From Mycobacterium sp. URHD0025 (GTDB taxonomy: Bacteria; Actinomycetota; Actinomycetes; Mycobacteriales; Mycobacteriaceae): DNA of 64,000 nt. The number at the start of each line of letters is the position of its first letter. Position 1 is the stretch's first letter. The notes beneath the pieces were generated by a model. It was not told where the DNA came from. It did no database searches and was given only the letters and a program-made list of their open reading frames with translations. Location of the stretch: assembly GCF_000426065.1 (NCBI RefSeq), contig NZ_AUEQ01000008.1, positions 1 through 64,000 of the forward strand, written 5' to 3'. Made by a program: the position numbers and the translations under genes. Below, one piece after another: positions 50,852 through 59,672 of this stretch.

Positions 50852-52798
50852 ATGACCGCGGTCTCGGCCGACCGGTTGCCTGTGCCTGACGGCGGTGCCC
50901 AGCTCATCGGGGCACGCGGCATCGGCGCCTGGATCTGGTCCCTGGCCTCGGTGCGCTGGGCCGTCGCCGCCCTGGCGCTGATGCTGGCCGCGGTGGCTGC
51001 TCAACTCGCCGATGCGCCACAACCGTTGTGGTGGACCCTGTATCTGGCGGGCTACCTCGCCGGCGGCTGGCAGTCGGCGGTGTCCGGCGTTCAGGCGCTG
51101 CGCGACCGCACGCTCGATGTCGATCTGCTGATGATCTTGGCGGCCATCGGTGCGGCGGCCATCGGACAGGTTTTCGACGGCGCACTGTTGATCGTCATCT
51201 TCGCGACATCGGGTGCATTGGAAGACGTGGCCACGGCACGCACCGAACGTTCGGTGCGCGGTCTGCTCGATCTGGCCCCGGCCGACGCGACATTGCTCGT
51301 AGATGGCGGCGCCCACCGCATCGTCGCGGCGGAGTCGTTGCGGCCGGGGGACCGGATCCTCATCCGTCCCGGTGAACGGATCTCGGCCGACGGCACCGTG
51401 GTCGGCGGGTCCTCGGATGTCGACCAGTCCTCGATCACCGGCGAGCCGTTGCCGGTCGCGAAACACGTAGGTGACGACGTCTTCGCCGGAACGCTCAACA
51501 GCTCTGGGGCGCTGCAGGTCACGGTCACCCAGGACCCGTCGAGCACGGTGATGGCCCGCATCGTCGCCGCCGTCGCCCAGGCCTCGGCGACCAAGGCCAC
51601 CACGCAGCTGTTCATCGAGAAGGTGGAGCAGCGCTATTCGGTGCTCGTGGTGGTCGCCACGCTGGCGCTGTTCGCCGTGCCGCTGATGTTCGGCGCCGAT
51701 GTGCGCTCAACTCTGTTGCGCGCCATGACTTTCATGATCGTCGCATCGCCGTGCGCGGTGGTGCTCGCCACCATGCCGCCACTGCTGTGCGCGATCGCCA
51801 ACGCCAGCCGCCGCGGTGTGCTGGTGAAATCGGCGGTTGCCATGGAGCGGCTGGCCGATACGGACGTCGTCGTCCTCGACAAGACCGGAACACTGACCAC
51901 GGGTACGCCCCGGGTGTCGCACGTCGTGCCACTCGGCGAGTGGACGCGCGACCAGATGCTGGCAACCGCCGCTGCCGCAGAACAATTCAGTGAGCACCCG
52001 ATCGGGCGCGCCATCACCGCCGAGGCGACAACCCACGCCGTCGCGGTGTCTCAGGGCACCGGCTTCACCGCCCGCGCCGGTCGCGGGGTCCGGGCCGTCG
52101 TCGACGGGCGCCAGGTCGAGGTGCTCAGCCCGGCGGCGTATTCGGGTCCCGCCATCGCGGCCGTGGCGGAGATCGAGGCCACCGGAGCGACGGCCATCGT
52201 GGTGACCGCTGGCGGCCAAGCGATCGGCGTCTTGGGACTGCATGACGACGCCCGCCCGGGTGCGGTGGCTGCCGTGCGCGCGTTGCGCGCGCTCACGGGA
52301 GCTTCGCCGGTACTGCTCACCGGTGACAACCGCGCGGCGGCGACCCACCTGGCCACGCAGCTGGGTATCGAGGACGTGCGGGCCGGGCTGCTGCCCGAAG
52401 ACAAGGTGGCCGCGGTGCGCGAACTGGAATCCGGTGGGCGACGCGTGCTCGTGGTCGGCGACGGAGTCAACGATGCACCGGCCATGGCGTCGGCGCATTC
52501 GTCGATGGCGATGGGACGCAGCGGCGCCGATCTGACCGTCGACACCGCCGACGTGGTGACCGTGGGCGATGACCTCTCGGCCATCGCGGCGGTGATCGCG
52601 CTGTCCCGGCGGGCCAGACGACTTGTGATCGCCAATCTGGTCCTCGCGGCCACCGTCATCACCGTGCTGGTGACCTGGGACCTGTTCGGGCACTTGCCCT
52701 TACCACTCGGTGTGGCCGGTCATGAGGGGTCCACCATCCTGGTCGTGCTCAACGGGCTGCGACTGCTGGGCAACCGCGCGTGGCCCCGATTTTCCTAG
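50852..52798 (+). CDS. ctpD: P1B4-type Co2+ (Ni2+/Fe2+) efflux ATPase CtpD
   Basis: A 648-residue heavy-metal P-type ATPase. The membrane SPC motif (VASPCAVVLATMPPLL) defines subgroup P1B4, the phosphorylation site is LDKTGTLTTG, the His-Pro motif is SEHPIGRA, and GDGVNDAPAM lies near the end. The sequence closely follows my memory of mycobacterial CtpD (Rv1469), whose M. smegmatis homologue exports Co2+. No N-terminal metal-binding domain is present, as usual for this class. The ATG at 50852 with GTGGAG upstream is preferred. It diverges from nmtR. Confidence 0.92.
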   Translation: MTAVSADRLPVPDGGAQLIGARGIGAWIWSLASVRWAVAALALMLAAVAAQLADAPQPLWWTLYLAGYLAGGWQSAVSGVQALRDRTLDVDLLMILAAIGAAAIGQVFDGALLIVIFATSGALEDVATARTERSVRGLLDLAPADATLLVDGGAHRIVAAESLRPGDRILIRPGERISADGTVVGGSSDVDQSSITGEPLPVAKHVGDDVFAGTLNSSGALQVTVTQDPSSTVMARIVAAVAQASATKATTQLFIEKVEQRYSVLVVVATLALFAVPLMFGADVRSTLLRAMTFMIVASPCAVVLATMPPLLCAIANASRRGVLVKSAVAMERLADTDVVVLDKTGTLTTGTPRVSHVVPLGEWTRDQMLATAAAAEQFSEHPIGRAITAEATTHAVAVSQGTGFTARAGRGVRAVVDGRQVEVLSPAAYSGPAIAAVAEIEATGATAIVVTAGGQAIGVLGLHDDARPGAVAAVRALRALTGASPVLLTGDNRAAATHLATQLGIEDVRAGLLPEDKVAAVRELESGGRRVLVVGDGVNDAPAMASAHSSMAMGRSGADLTVDTADVVTVGDDLSAIAAVIALSRRARRLVIANLVLAATVITVLVTWDLFGHLPLPLGVAGHEGSTILVVLNGLRLLGNRAWPRFS

Positions 52799-52809
52799 CG
52801 CTAATGCCG

Positions 52810-52867
52810 CGAGCAGACACAAAACTGCCCAATTCTCGCAGGAATTGGGCAGTTTTGTGTCTGCTCG
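52810..52867. repeat. Hairpin repeat, copy 2 (perfect 26-bp stem)
   Basis: CGAGCAGACACAAAACTGCC begins a 26-bp arm (52810-52835) that pairs without mismatch with 52842-52867 around a 6-nt loop. It lies between the convergent ctpD and prpE-like genes, 11 and 9 bp from their ends, an ideal bidirectional terminator position. The same arms occur at 4471 and 56345. Confidence 0.9.
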
Positions 52868-52876
52868 GCAGAGGAA

Positions 52877-54745
52877 CTAGGGGTGCAGCACGCTCTTGAG
52901 CGCGTCGAGCACCGCGGGATCCTCGATGGTGGAGGGCACCGGCTCGTCCAGCCCGTCGGCGATACCGCGCATGGTCTTGCGCAAGATCTTGCCCGAGCGG
53001 GTCTTCGGCAATGCCGCGACCACGTCCACCTTCTTGAAAACCGCCACGGCACCGATGTTTTCCCGCACCCGGTCGACGAGCTCCTGGGTGATTCCCTCGG
53101 TCGAGGCCCCGGACTTGAGCACCACGAAGCCCCGCGGCACCTGACCCTTGAGTTCGTCGGCGACACCGATCACCGCACACTCGGCCACGGAAGGATGATC
53201 GGCCAGTACGGCTTCGATCGACCCCGTCGACAAGCGATGCCCGGCAACGTTTATCACGTCGTCGGTGCGGCCCATGACGAACAGGTAGCCGTCGGAGTCG
53301 ACGTAGCCGCCGTCGCCGGTGAGGTAATAGCCGGTGAATGCCGACAGGTACGACGCGACATAGCGATGGTCGTCGCCCCACAGCGTGGGCAGCGTGCCGG
53401 GCGGCAGCGGCAGCTTGATGCAGATCGCGCCTTCCTCACCGGCTTCGCACCGGGTGCCGTCCGAACGCAGGATCTGCACGTCATAGCCCGGCATCGGCAC
53501 CGTGGCCGAACCGGCCTTGATCGGCAGGGGTTCGACGCCCATCGGGTCGGCCGCGATGGCCCATCCGGTTTCGGTCTGCCACCAGTGATCGACCACGGGG
53601 ATGCCGAGTTTGTCGGCCGCCCAGTGATAGGTGTCGGGGTCGAGGCGCTCGCCGGCCTGGAACAGGTACTTGAGCCCGGACAGGTCGTGGTCGGCCAACA
53701 GCGTGGCGTGGGGGTCTTCCTTCTTGATCGCGCGGATCGCGGTCGGCGCGGTGAACAGCGCCTTGACGCCGTACTCGGCGGCCACGCGCCAGAACGCTCC
53801 GGCGTCGGGGGTGCCGACCGGTTTGCCTTCGTACAGAACGGTTGTCGCGCCCAGAAGCAGTGGTGCGTAGACGATGTAGGAGTGGCCGACCACCCAGCCG
53901 ACGTCGGAGGCCGCCCAGAACACGTCGCCGGGTGCCACGTCGTAGATGTGGCGCATGCTCCACAACAGGGCGACCGCGTGGCCCCCGTTGTCGCGGACGA
54001 TGCCCTTGGGTTTACCGGTGGTGCCCGACGTGTAGAGCACGTACAGCGGGTCGGTCGCCGCCACCGGCACCGGATCGGCGGGTTGCGCGGCGGTCACCAA
54101 CTGCTGCCAGTCGTGATCGCGCCCGTCGACCAATTCACACGGGCACTGCTCGCGTTGCAGGATGACGCACGCCTTGGGCTTGTGCTCGGCGATCTCCAGT
54201 GCCGTATCCAGCATGGGCTTGTATTCGATGGTGCGTGTGGGTTCGATACCGCAGGACGCGCTCACCACGACGACAGGACGTGCGTCGTCGATGCGGGTCG
54301 CCAGCTCGTGCGCAGCGAATCCGCCGAACACCACCGAGTGCACCGCGCCGAGACGCGCGCAGGCCAGCATGGCGATGACGGCCTCGGGCACCATCGGCAT
54401 GTAGATCACCACGAGATCGCCCTTGTTCACTCCGAGCCCGCGCAGGGCGCCGGCGAACGCGGCGGTGGCGTCGCGCAACTCGCGATAGGAGTAGGTGGCT
54501 TTGGTGCCGGTGACGGGGGAGTCATAGATCAGGGCGGTCTGCTCGCCGCGCTCGGGCACATGCCGGTCCAGGGCATTGGCACAGGTATTGAGCTCTCCGT
54601 CGGGGAACCAGCGGTAGAACGGCGGGTTGGTGTCGTCGAGAATTCGCTGAGGTTCCGACGCCCATGTCACCGCCTTGGCCGCGTCGGCCCAGAACCTGGC
54701 CGGGTCGGTGAGGCTGGCGTCGAAAAGGGCGCGGTAACCGGACAT
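52877..54745 (-). CDS. prpE: Propionyl-CoA synthetase-like acyl-CoA ligase (PrpE)
   Basis: A 622-residue ANL-family acetyl/propionyl-CoA synthetase. Motifs are VLYTSGTTGKPKGIVRDNGG (P-loop), VVDHWWQTETGWAI, YLTGDGGYVDSDGY and, near the end, PKTRSGKILRKTM with the acetylatable Lys. The segment EYGVKALFTAPTAIRAIKKE is typical of the propionate branch, so propionate is the best guess; acetate is possible. The ATG at 54745 is the likely start. Two TTGCAA boxes lie just upstream. Confidence 0.85.
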   Translation of the reverse strand: MSGYRALFDASLTDPARFWADAAKAVTWASEPQRILDDTNPPFYRWFPDGELNTCANALDRHVPERGEQTALIYDSPVTGTKATYSYRELRDATAAFAGALRGLGVNKGDLVVIYMPMVPEAVIAMLACARLGAVHSVVFGGFAAHELATRIDDARPVVVVSASCGIEPTRTIEYKPMLDTALEIAEHKPKACVILQREQCPCELVDGRDHDWQQLVTAAQPADPVPVAATDPLYVLYTSGTTGKPKGIVRDNGGHAVALLWSMRHIYDVAPGDVFWAASDVGWVVGHSYIVYAPLLLGATTVLYEGKPVGTPDAGAFWRVAAEYGVKALFTAPTAIRAIKKEDPHATLLADHDLSGLKYLFQAGERLDPDTYHWAADKLGIPVVDHWWQTETGWAIAADPMGVEPLPIKAGSATVPMPGYDVQILRSDGTRCEAGEEGAICIKLPLPPGTLPTLWGDDHRYVASYLSAFTGYYLTGDGGYVDSDGYLFVMGRTDDVINVAGHRLSTGSIEAVLADHPSVAECAVIGVADELKGQVPRGFVVLKSGASTEGITQELVDRVRENIGAVAVFKKVDVVAALPKTRSGKILRKTMRGIADGLDEPVPSTIEDPAVLDALKSVLHP

Positions 54746-54766
54746 AGCAGGAACCGTAATCTGCGT

Positions 54767-54789
54767 CACGTTGCAACGTGGTTGCAACC
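54767..54789. promoter_or_regulatory. Twin TTGCAA palindromes upstream of prpE-like gene
   Basis: CACGTTGCAACGTG (54767-54780) is a perfect 14-bp palindrome, and GGTTGCAACC (54780-54789) follows at once, placing two TTGCAA cores 11 bp apart, one helical turn. Mycobacterial PrpR and RamB regulators of propionate and acetate genes bind TTTGCAAA-like sites, so control of the prpE-like gene by one of them is plausible. Confidence 0.6.
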
Positions 54790-54893
54790 TGGCGAAAAAC
54801 GCCTACAAATGAGGCCTTTGTCCAGCGGGCATCTCACCGCCCCGGCTTGCCTCGAGAGGTTTGGCCCGTCGTCAGCCGGGTAGCCCAGCGGCC

Positions 54894-55691
54894 ATGGCTG
54901 ACACTTCTCGGCTGGCCCTGGTGACCGGCGCATCCAGCGGAATCGGTTTCGAGCTGGCGAAACTGCTCGTCGCCGACGGCTACGACCTGATCGTGGCCGC
55001 GGATGACGAGGCCGTGCATGACACTGCCGAGCAACTCGGCTCGGCCGGGGCGAGTGTACGGGCGATGCAACTCGATCTGCGCAAGCCCGAAGACGTCGAG
55101 CAGCTCTACTACGCCGCGACCGAGGGGGCGACGGACGGAAAGCGGCATCTGGATGTCGCGGTGCTCAACGCCGGAGCGGCGCGCTCCGGTCCCTTCATCG
55201 AAGGGGACCTGGAGACCGACCTCGCGATCATCGACCTCAACGTGCGTTCCACGACCCAGCTGGCCAAGCTGGTGCTGCGCGACATGGCGGCACGCGGGAC
55301 GGGCAAGGTGCTGTTCACCTCATCGATCGCGGCCACGATGCCGGGCTCCCTGCAAACCGTGTACAACGCTTCCAAATCCTTCATCCAGTCGTTCTCCGAA
55401 GCGTTGCACGATGAGCTTCGCGACACCGAGATCACCGTCACCGCGCTGATGCCGGGTCCCACCGACACCAACTTCTTCCGGCGCAGCCAGATGCAGGACA
55501 CAGTGGTCGGGCAGATGCCCAAGGACGATCCGTCCGAGGTGGCGAAGCAGGGCTACGACGCCCTGATGAGCGGCCGGCGCAAGGTCGTCGCGGCGTCGGT
55601 GCCGTCCAAGGCGATGGGTCTGGCCAATCGGGTGCTGCCCGATTCGGTCAAAGCGGCTGCGAGCCGGCTGATTTCGCGTCCGGCCGGATGA
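54894..55691 (+). CDS. Short-chain dehydrogenase/reductase
   Basis: A 265-residue classical SDR: nucleotide site LALVTGASSGIGFELAKLL, VLNAGAARSG (NAG motif), and the catalytic Ser and Tyr-x-x-x-Lys in FTSSIAATMPGSLQTVYNAS. The ATG at 54894 begins MADTSRLAL. Its stop overlaps an in-frame ATG of the SRPBCC gene, so the two form one unit. The substrate is unknown. Confidence 0.88.
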   Translation: MADTSRLALVTGASSGIGFELAKLLVADGYDLIVAADDEAVHDTAEQLGSAGASVRAMQLDLRKPEDVEQLYYAATEGATDGKRHLDVAVLNAGAARSGPFIEGDLETDLAIIDLNVRSTTQLAKLVLRDMAARGTGKVLFTSSIAATMPGSLQTVYNASKSFIQSFSEALHDELRDTEITVTALMPGPTDTNFFRRSQMQDTVVGQMPKDDPSEVAKQGYDALMSGRRKVVAASVPSKAMGLANRVLPDSVKAAASRLISRPAG

Positions 55692-55714
55692 ACCCGAGTC
55701 GGAAGGAATCTGTG

Positions 55715-56188
55715 ATGGAGTCATCCCCGGCAGCGGTGGACAGTCCGCTGACCGTCAAGCGTGAGACCACCGCCACCAGGCAACAGGTGTGGGATGTCAT
55801 CGCCGACGGATGGACGTACTCCCAATGGGTGGTGGGCAACACCCGCATGCGTGCGGTCGACCCGCACTGGCCCGCGCCGGGAAGCCGCATCCATCACGCG
55901 ATCGGAGTGTGGCCGGTGGTGGTCAACGACGAGACCGAGGTCGAATCCTGCAGACCCACCAAGGAACTGGTGCTGCTGGCCAAGACCAGGCCATTCGGGC
56001 TGGCCCGAATCGTGCTGCGGCTCAGCGACACCGAACACGGATCGCGGATCGAGATGGCCGAGGTACCCGTCGGCGGGCCGCTGAACTGGATACCGCGCAG
56101 GCTGGCACTGTTGGCCGTCTACCCGCGGAACAGGGAATGCACCGAACGGCTGGCCACGCTGGCCGAACGCCGGACCGAGCCGGAATGA
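55715..56188 (+). CDS. SRPBCC-family (polyketide-cyclase-like) protein
   Basis: A 157-residue START-fold protein: VKRETTATRQQVWDVIADG at the start of the domain, RMRAVDPHWPAPGSRIHHA, and a C-terminal helix ERLATLAERR. The ATG at 55715 has AAGGA at a good distance; an ATG at 55688 overlaps the SDR stop (ATGA) and is also possible. It is followed, overlapping by 4 bp, by the remnant of an FAD oxidoreductase, so it once belonged to a three-gene SDR-SRPBCC-oxidoreductase operon. Confidence 0.85.
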   Translation: MESSPAAVDSPLTVKRETTATRQQVWDVIADGWTYSQWVVGNTRMRAVDPHWPAPGSRIHHAIGVWPVVVNDETEVESCRPTKELVLLAKTRPFGLARIVLRLSDTEHGSRIEMAEVPVGGPLNWIPRRLALLAVYPRNRECTERLATLAERRTEPE

Positions 56189-56334
56189 GGTGCGACAACG
56201 CGGATGCGGTGGTGATCGGTGCCGGGCACAACGGTCTGGTCGCCGCCGCGATGCTGGCCGCCGACGGTGCACGCGGCTGGCCGCGTCGTCGCCTCAACCG
56301 TGCTGTCCTGGCGCTCACCGTCGGATCGCGGTAA
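56185..56334 (+). pseudogene. Remnant of a phytoene-desaturase-like FAD oxidoreductase
   Basis: The 49-codon frame begins with an ATG overlapping the SRPBCC stop by 4 bp. It reads DAVVIGAGHNGLVAAAMLAA, the N-terminal FAD-binding GxGxxG of NAD(P)/FAD oxidoreductases of about 500 residues. Homology ends after about 28 residues, then come an Arg-rich out-of-family stretch, a stop and a hairpin repeat. The rest of the gene is missing, so this is a deletion scar. Confidence 0.8.
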
Positions 56335-56344
56335 CCCACTTTCG

Positions 56345-56412
56345 TCCCGCGAGCAGACACAAAACTGCCCAAAATCCGCTCAAAATGGGCAGTTTCATGT
56401 CTGCTCGCGGGA
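56345..56412. repeat. Hairpin repeat, copy 3
   Basis: TCCCGCGAGCAGACACAAAA begins a 27-bp arm (56345-56371) that pairs with 56386-56412 with two mismatches, around a 14-nt loop. It lies between the plus-strand pseudogene remnant and the 3' end of kdpE. The inner arm sequence is shared with copies at 4471 and 52810. Confidence 0.9.
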
Positions 56413-56417
56413 GGGAG

Positions 56418-57119
56418 TTACTCCTGGAAGCGGTAGCCCATGCCCGCCTCGGTCAGCAGGTGCACCGGATGCGACGGATCGTCTTCGAGCTTGCGGCGCA
56501 GCTGCGCGAGATACACCCGCAGATAGTGGGTTTCCTTGGCGTAGGCCGGTCCCCACACCTCACGCAACAGCTCTTCGCGGCCCACCAGCTTGCCGCGGTT
56601 GCGCACCAGCATCTCGAGCATGCCCCACTCGGTGGGGGTCAGGTGCACCTCGGCGTTGTTCTTGGTCACCTTCTTGGCGGCCAGATCCACGGTGAACGAC
56701 GAGGTCTCGACAATCGGCTCATCGGTTTCGGATGCGGCCGCACCACGGCGCACGGCGGCACGCAGCCGGGCCAGGAACTCGTCCATGCCAAAGGGTTTGG
56801 TGACGTAGTCGTCGGCGCCTGCGTCGAGGGCCTCGACCTTGTCGGTCGAGTCGGTGCGGGCCGACAGCACGATCACCGGTGCCGACAGCCAACCGCGAAG
56901 GCCTGCCAGCACCTCGATGCCCGACATGTCGGGTAGACCGAGATCGAGCACGATCACGTCGGGCCGGTGATCGGCCGCGGCGCGCAGGCCCTGCCCGCCG
57001 TTGGTGGCGGTGTCGACCTCGTAGCCGCGGACCGACAGGTTGATCCGCAGCGCGCGAAGGATCTGGGGCTCGTCGTCGATCACCAGGACACGGGTTTTGG
57101 GGGCGTTGGTCGATGTCAT
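56418..57119 (-). CDS. kdpE: Response regulator KdpE
   Basis: A 233-residue OmpR-type regulator (Rv1027c homologue) switching on the Kdp potassium pump at low K+. The receiver domain (about 8-120) has VLVIDDEPQILRAL with the acidic pair, the phospho-Asp in DVIVLDLGLPDMSG, and DYVTKPFGMDEF with the conserved Lys. The C-terminal winged helix (about 135-233) includes HLTPTEWGMLEMLVRN. Its start overlaps the kdpD stop by 4 bp. Confidence 0.96.
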   Translation of the reverse strand: MTSTNAPKTRVLVIDDEPQILRALRINLSVRGYEVDTATNGGQGLRAAADHRPDVIVLDLGLPDMSGIEVLAGLRGWLSAPVIVLSARTDSTDKVEALDAGADDYVTKPFGMDEFLARLRAAVRRGAAASETDEPIVETSSFTVDLAAKKVTKNNAEVHLTPTEWGMLEMLVRNRGKLVGREELLREVWGPAYAKETHYLRVYLAQLRRKLEDDPSHPVHLLTEAGMGYRFQE

Positions 57120-59653
57120 GCCGGTTCGTCCTTCGGCGGTGCGGCGAGGTCGATTTCGACGGTCAGGCCACCGCCGGGGGTGTCGGTCGCGGAGATGGTC
57201 CCGCCCATGGCTTCGACGAAGCCGCGGGCGACGGACAGGCCCAGCCCGACGCCGATGGTGGTGTCGTGATCGCCAAGGCGCTGGAATGGTGCGAAGAGTT
57301 GTTCCTCGGCTCCGCGCGGCATGCCGGGCCCCTCGTCGATCACCGCGATCAATACCCGGTCGGCGATCTGCCCGGCACTGACCCGGATGGGGCCGTCGGG
57401 TGCATACCGCAGGGCGTTGTCGATCAGGTTGGCCAGCACCCGCTCAAGCAGCCCGGCGTCGGCCATCGCCACCGCGTCGCCGACTTCGACCTTCACCCGG
57501 TCCAGCCCTTCTCGCGTGAATCCCGTGGCACCCTTGCTGATTCCCAGCAGCGCGCGCTGTGTCGTCTCCTCCAGATACACCCGGCGCAGTTCGGGACGGA
57601 CCACCCCGGCCGACAGGCGGGACGAGTCCAGCAGATTGCCGACGAGCGCCGTGAGCGCGTCGACGGACTCCTCGATGGTGGCCAGCAACTCGGCGGTGTC
57701 CTCGGCCGAGAAGTCGATGTCCTCACTGCGCAGGCTCGAGGCCGCCGCCTTGGCCGCGGCCAGCGGGGTGCGCAGGTCATGGCTGACCGCCGACAGCAGC
57801 GAGCGGCGCAGCTCATCGGCTTGCGCGATGGCCTCGGCCTTGCCGGCCTCCTCGGTGAGTTCGCGCTGTTTGACCAGTCCGGCCGCTTGTTTGGCGACGG
57901 CGCTCAGGACCCGGCGATCCCGCGCGGCCAGTTTGCGCCCGGACATCAGCAACCAGAATTCGTCGTCCCCGACTTCGATCGCGGTGTCGGCGGTGTCCAC
58001 GTCCGCGCACGGCTTCGTGCCCACGCACGCGACGATGTCCGCCGTCCCGTTGCGTTCCCGCAGCAGGCTCACCGCGCGTTGAGAGTACGTCTCCCGCAAC
58101 CGCTCCAGCAGGGTGGTCAGGTCGGCGCCGCGCAGCACCGACCCGGCGAAGAGCGTCAAGAGCTCCGCCTCCTGCGAGGCCTTCCTGGCTTCGCGGGCCC
58201 GGCTCGCGGCGCCGTCGACCAAAGCCGCGACGGCCACCGCGACCAGCAGCAGCACGACAACGGTGACGGCACTGTCGGGCTCGGAGATGGTGAACGTGTG
58301 GCGCGGGGCGACCAGGAAGTAGTTCAGCAGCAGCCCGGACAACAGCGCCGAAAGCCCCGCGGGCGCAACCCCGCCGAGCAGTGCGACGATCAGCACGCCG
58401 ATGAAGAACAGGGCGCTCTCGCCGCCGACCCCGAGATAGGGGTCCAGCAGGGTGACGATCGCCAGGCATATCGCGGAGGGAACCACCAGGCCGGCAAGCC
58501 AGGACACGACGTGGCGCTGCCTGGGTGTGGCTGTGGACCAGCCGAACCCGCGGCGGGCCTGCTCATGGGTGACCATGTGCACATCGATCTTGCCGGATTG
58601 CTGCACCACCGCCGCGCCGATGCCCTCGTCGAACATGCGGGCCCAGCGGGACCGCCTCGACGTGCCGAGTACCAACTGAGTGGCGTTGCGTTCGCGCGCG
58701 AAATCCATGAGCGCCGTCGGCACGTCGTCGCCGACGACGGTGTGCAGGGTCGCGCCGAGGCTGATGGCCAGCTCCCGCACCTTGCCCATCTGAGGCGCCG
58801 AGACTCCCGAGAGTCCGTCGCCGCGGACGACGTGCACCACCATCAGCTCGGCACTGGATTTCGATGCGATCCGGGACGCCCTGCGCACCAGGGTTTCCGA
58901 CTCGGCGCCGCCGGTGACGGCGACCACCACCCGTTCGCGGGCCTCCCACGTGTCGGTGATCTTGTTGTCCGCGCGGTACTTGGCCAGTGCGGCGTCGACC
59001 TGGTCGGCCAGCCACAGCAGGGCCAGTTCTCGTAGGGCGGTGAGGTTTCCGCGCCGGAAGTAGTTGGACAGCGCGGCATCGACGCGCTCGGGGGCGTACA
59101 CGTTGCCGTGAGACAGCCTGCGGCGCAGTGCCTCCGGCGTGATGTCGACCAGCTCGATCTGATCGGCGGCCCGCACCACTTCGTCGGGAACTTTCTCCTG
59201 CTGCTCGATTCCGGTGATCTGGGTGACCACGTCATTGAGGCTTTCCAGATGCTGGACGTTGACCGTGGAGATCACGGTGATCCCGGCGGCGAGCAGTTCC
59301 TCGACGTCCTGCCAGCGCTTGGGGTTCTTGCTGCCCGGGGTGTTGGTATGGGCGAGCTCGTCGACCAGCACCACCTGCGGATGGCGGGCCAGCACCGCGG
59401 CCACGTCGAGTTCGGGGAAGCGGCCTCCCCGGTACTCGACGTAGCGCGGCGGGATGGTCTCGATGCCGTCGAGCAGATTCGCCGTTTTCTTGCGCCCGTG
59501 CGTTTCGACCACCGCGGCAACCACGTCGGTGCCCCGTTCGAGCCGGCGGTGCGCCTCGCCGAGCATCGCGAAGGTCTTGCCCACGCCGGGAGCCGCGCCC
59601 AGGTATATGCGCAGCTCACCGCGTTTGACGGGGCTTGGCGACGGCGTACTCAC
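57116..59653 (-). CDS. kdpD: Sensor histidine kinase KdpD
   Basis: An 845-residue sensor (Rv1028c homologue) for K+ and turgor. The N-terminal KdpD domain (about 10-220) has the Walker-type GAAPGVGKTFAMLGEA; a USP-like domain covers about 230-365, four membrane helices about 385-490, and a GAF-like region follows. The HisKA motif AVSHDLRTPLAAAKA (phospho-His) lies near 630, and the ATPase domain has NLIDNALRYAPDG and GVGLGLSVARGFVEAMGG. It is coupled to kdpE by a 4-bp overlap. Confidence 0.96.
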   Translation of the reverse strand: MSTPSPSPVKRGELRIYLGAAPGVGKTFAMLGEAHRRLERGTDVVAAVVETHGRKKTANLLDGIETIPPRYVEYRGGRFPELDVAAVLARHPQVVLVDELAHTNTPGSKNPKRWQDVEELLAAGITVISTVNVQHLESLNDVVTQITGIEQQEKVPDEVVRAADQIELVDITPEALRRRLSHGNVYAPERVDAALSNYFRRGNLTALRELALLWLADQVDAALAKYRADNKITDTWEARERVVVAVTGGAESETLVRRASRIASKSSAELMVVHVVRGDGLSGVSAPQMGKVRELAISLGATLHTVVGDDVPTALMDFARERNATQLVLGTSRRSRWARMFDEGIGAAVVQQSGKIDVHMVTHEQARRGFGWSTATPRQRHVVSWLAGLVVPSAICLAIVTLLDPYLGVGGESALFFIGVLIVALLGGVAPAGLSALLSGLLLNYFLVAPRHTFTISEPDSAVTVVVLLLVAVAVAALVDGAASRAREARKASQEAELLTLFAGSVLRGADLTTLLERLRETYSQRAVSLLRERNGTADIVACVGTKPCADVDTADTAIEVGDDEFWLLMSGRKLAARDRRVLSAVAKQAAGLVKQRELTEEAGKAEAIAQADELRRSLLSAVSHDLRTPLAAAKAAASSLRSEDIDFSAEDTAELLATIEESVDALTALVGNLLDSSRLSAGVVRPELRRVYLEETTQRALLGISKGATGFTREGLDRVKVEVGDAVAMADAGLLERVLANLIDNALRYAPDGPIRVSAGQIADRVLIAVIDEGPGMPRGAEEQLFAPFQRLGDHDTTIGVGLGLSVARGFVEAMGGTISATDTPGGGLTVEIDLAAPPKDEPA

Positions 59654-59672
59654 AAGACCATCATCCTCGTGC

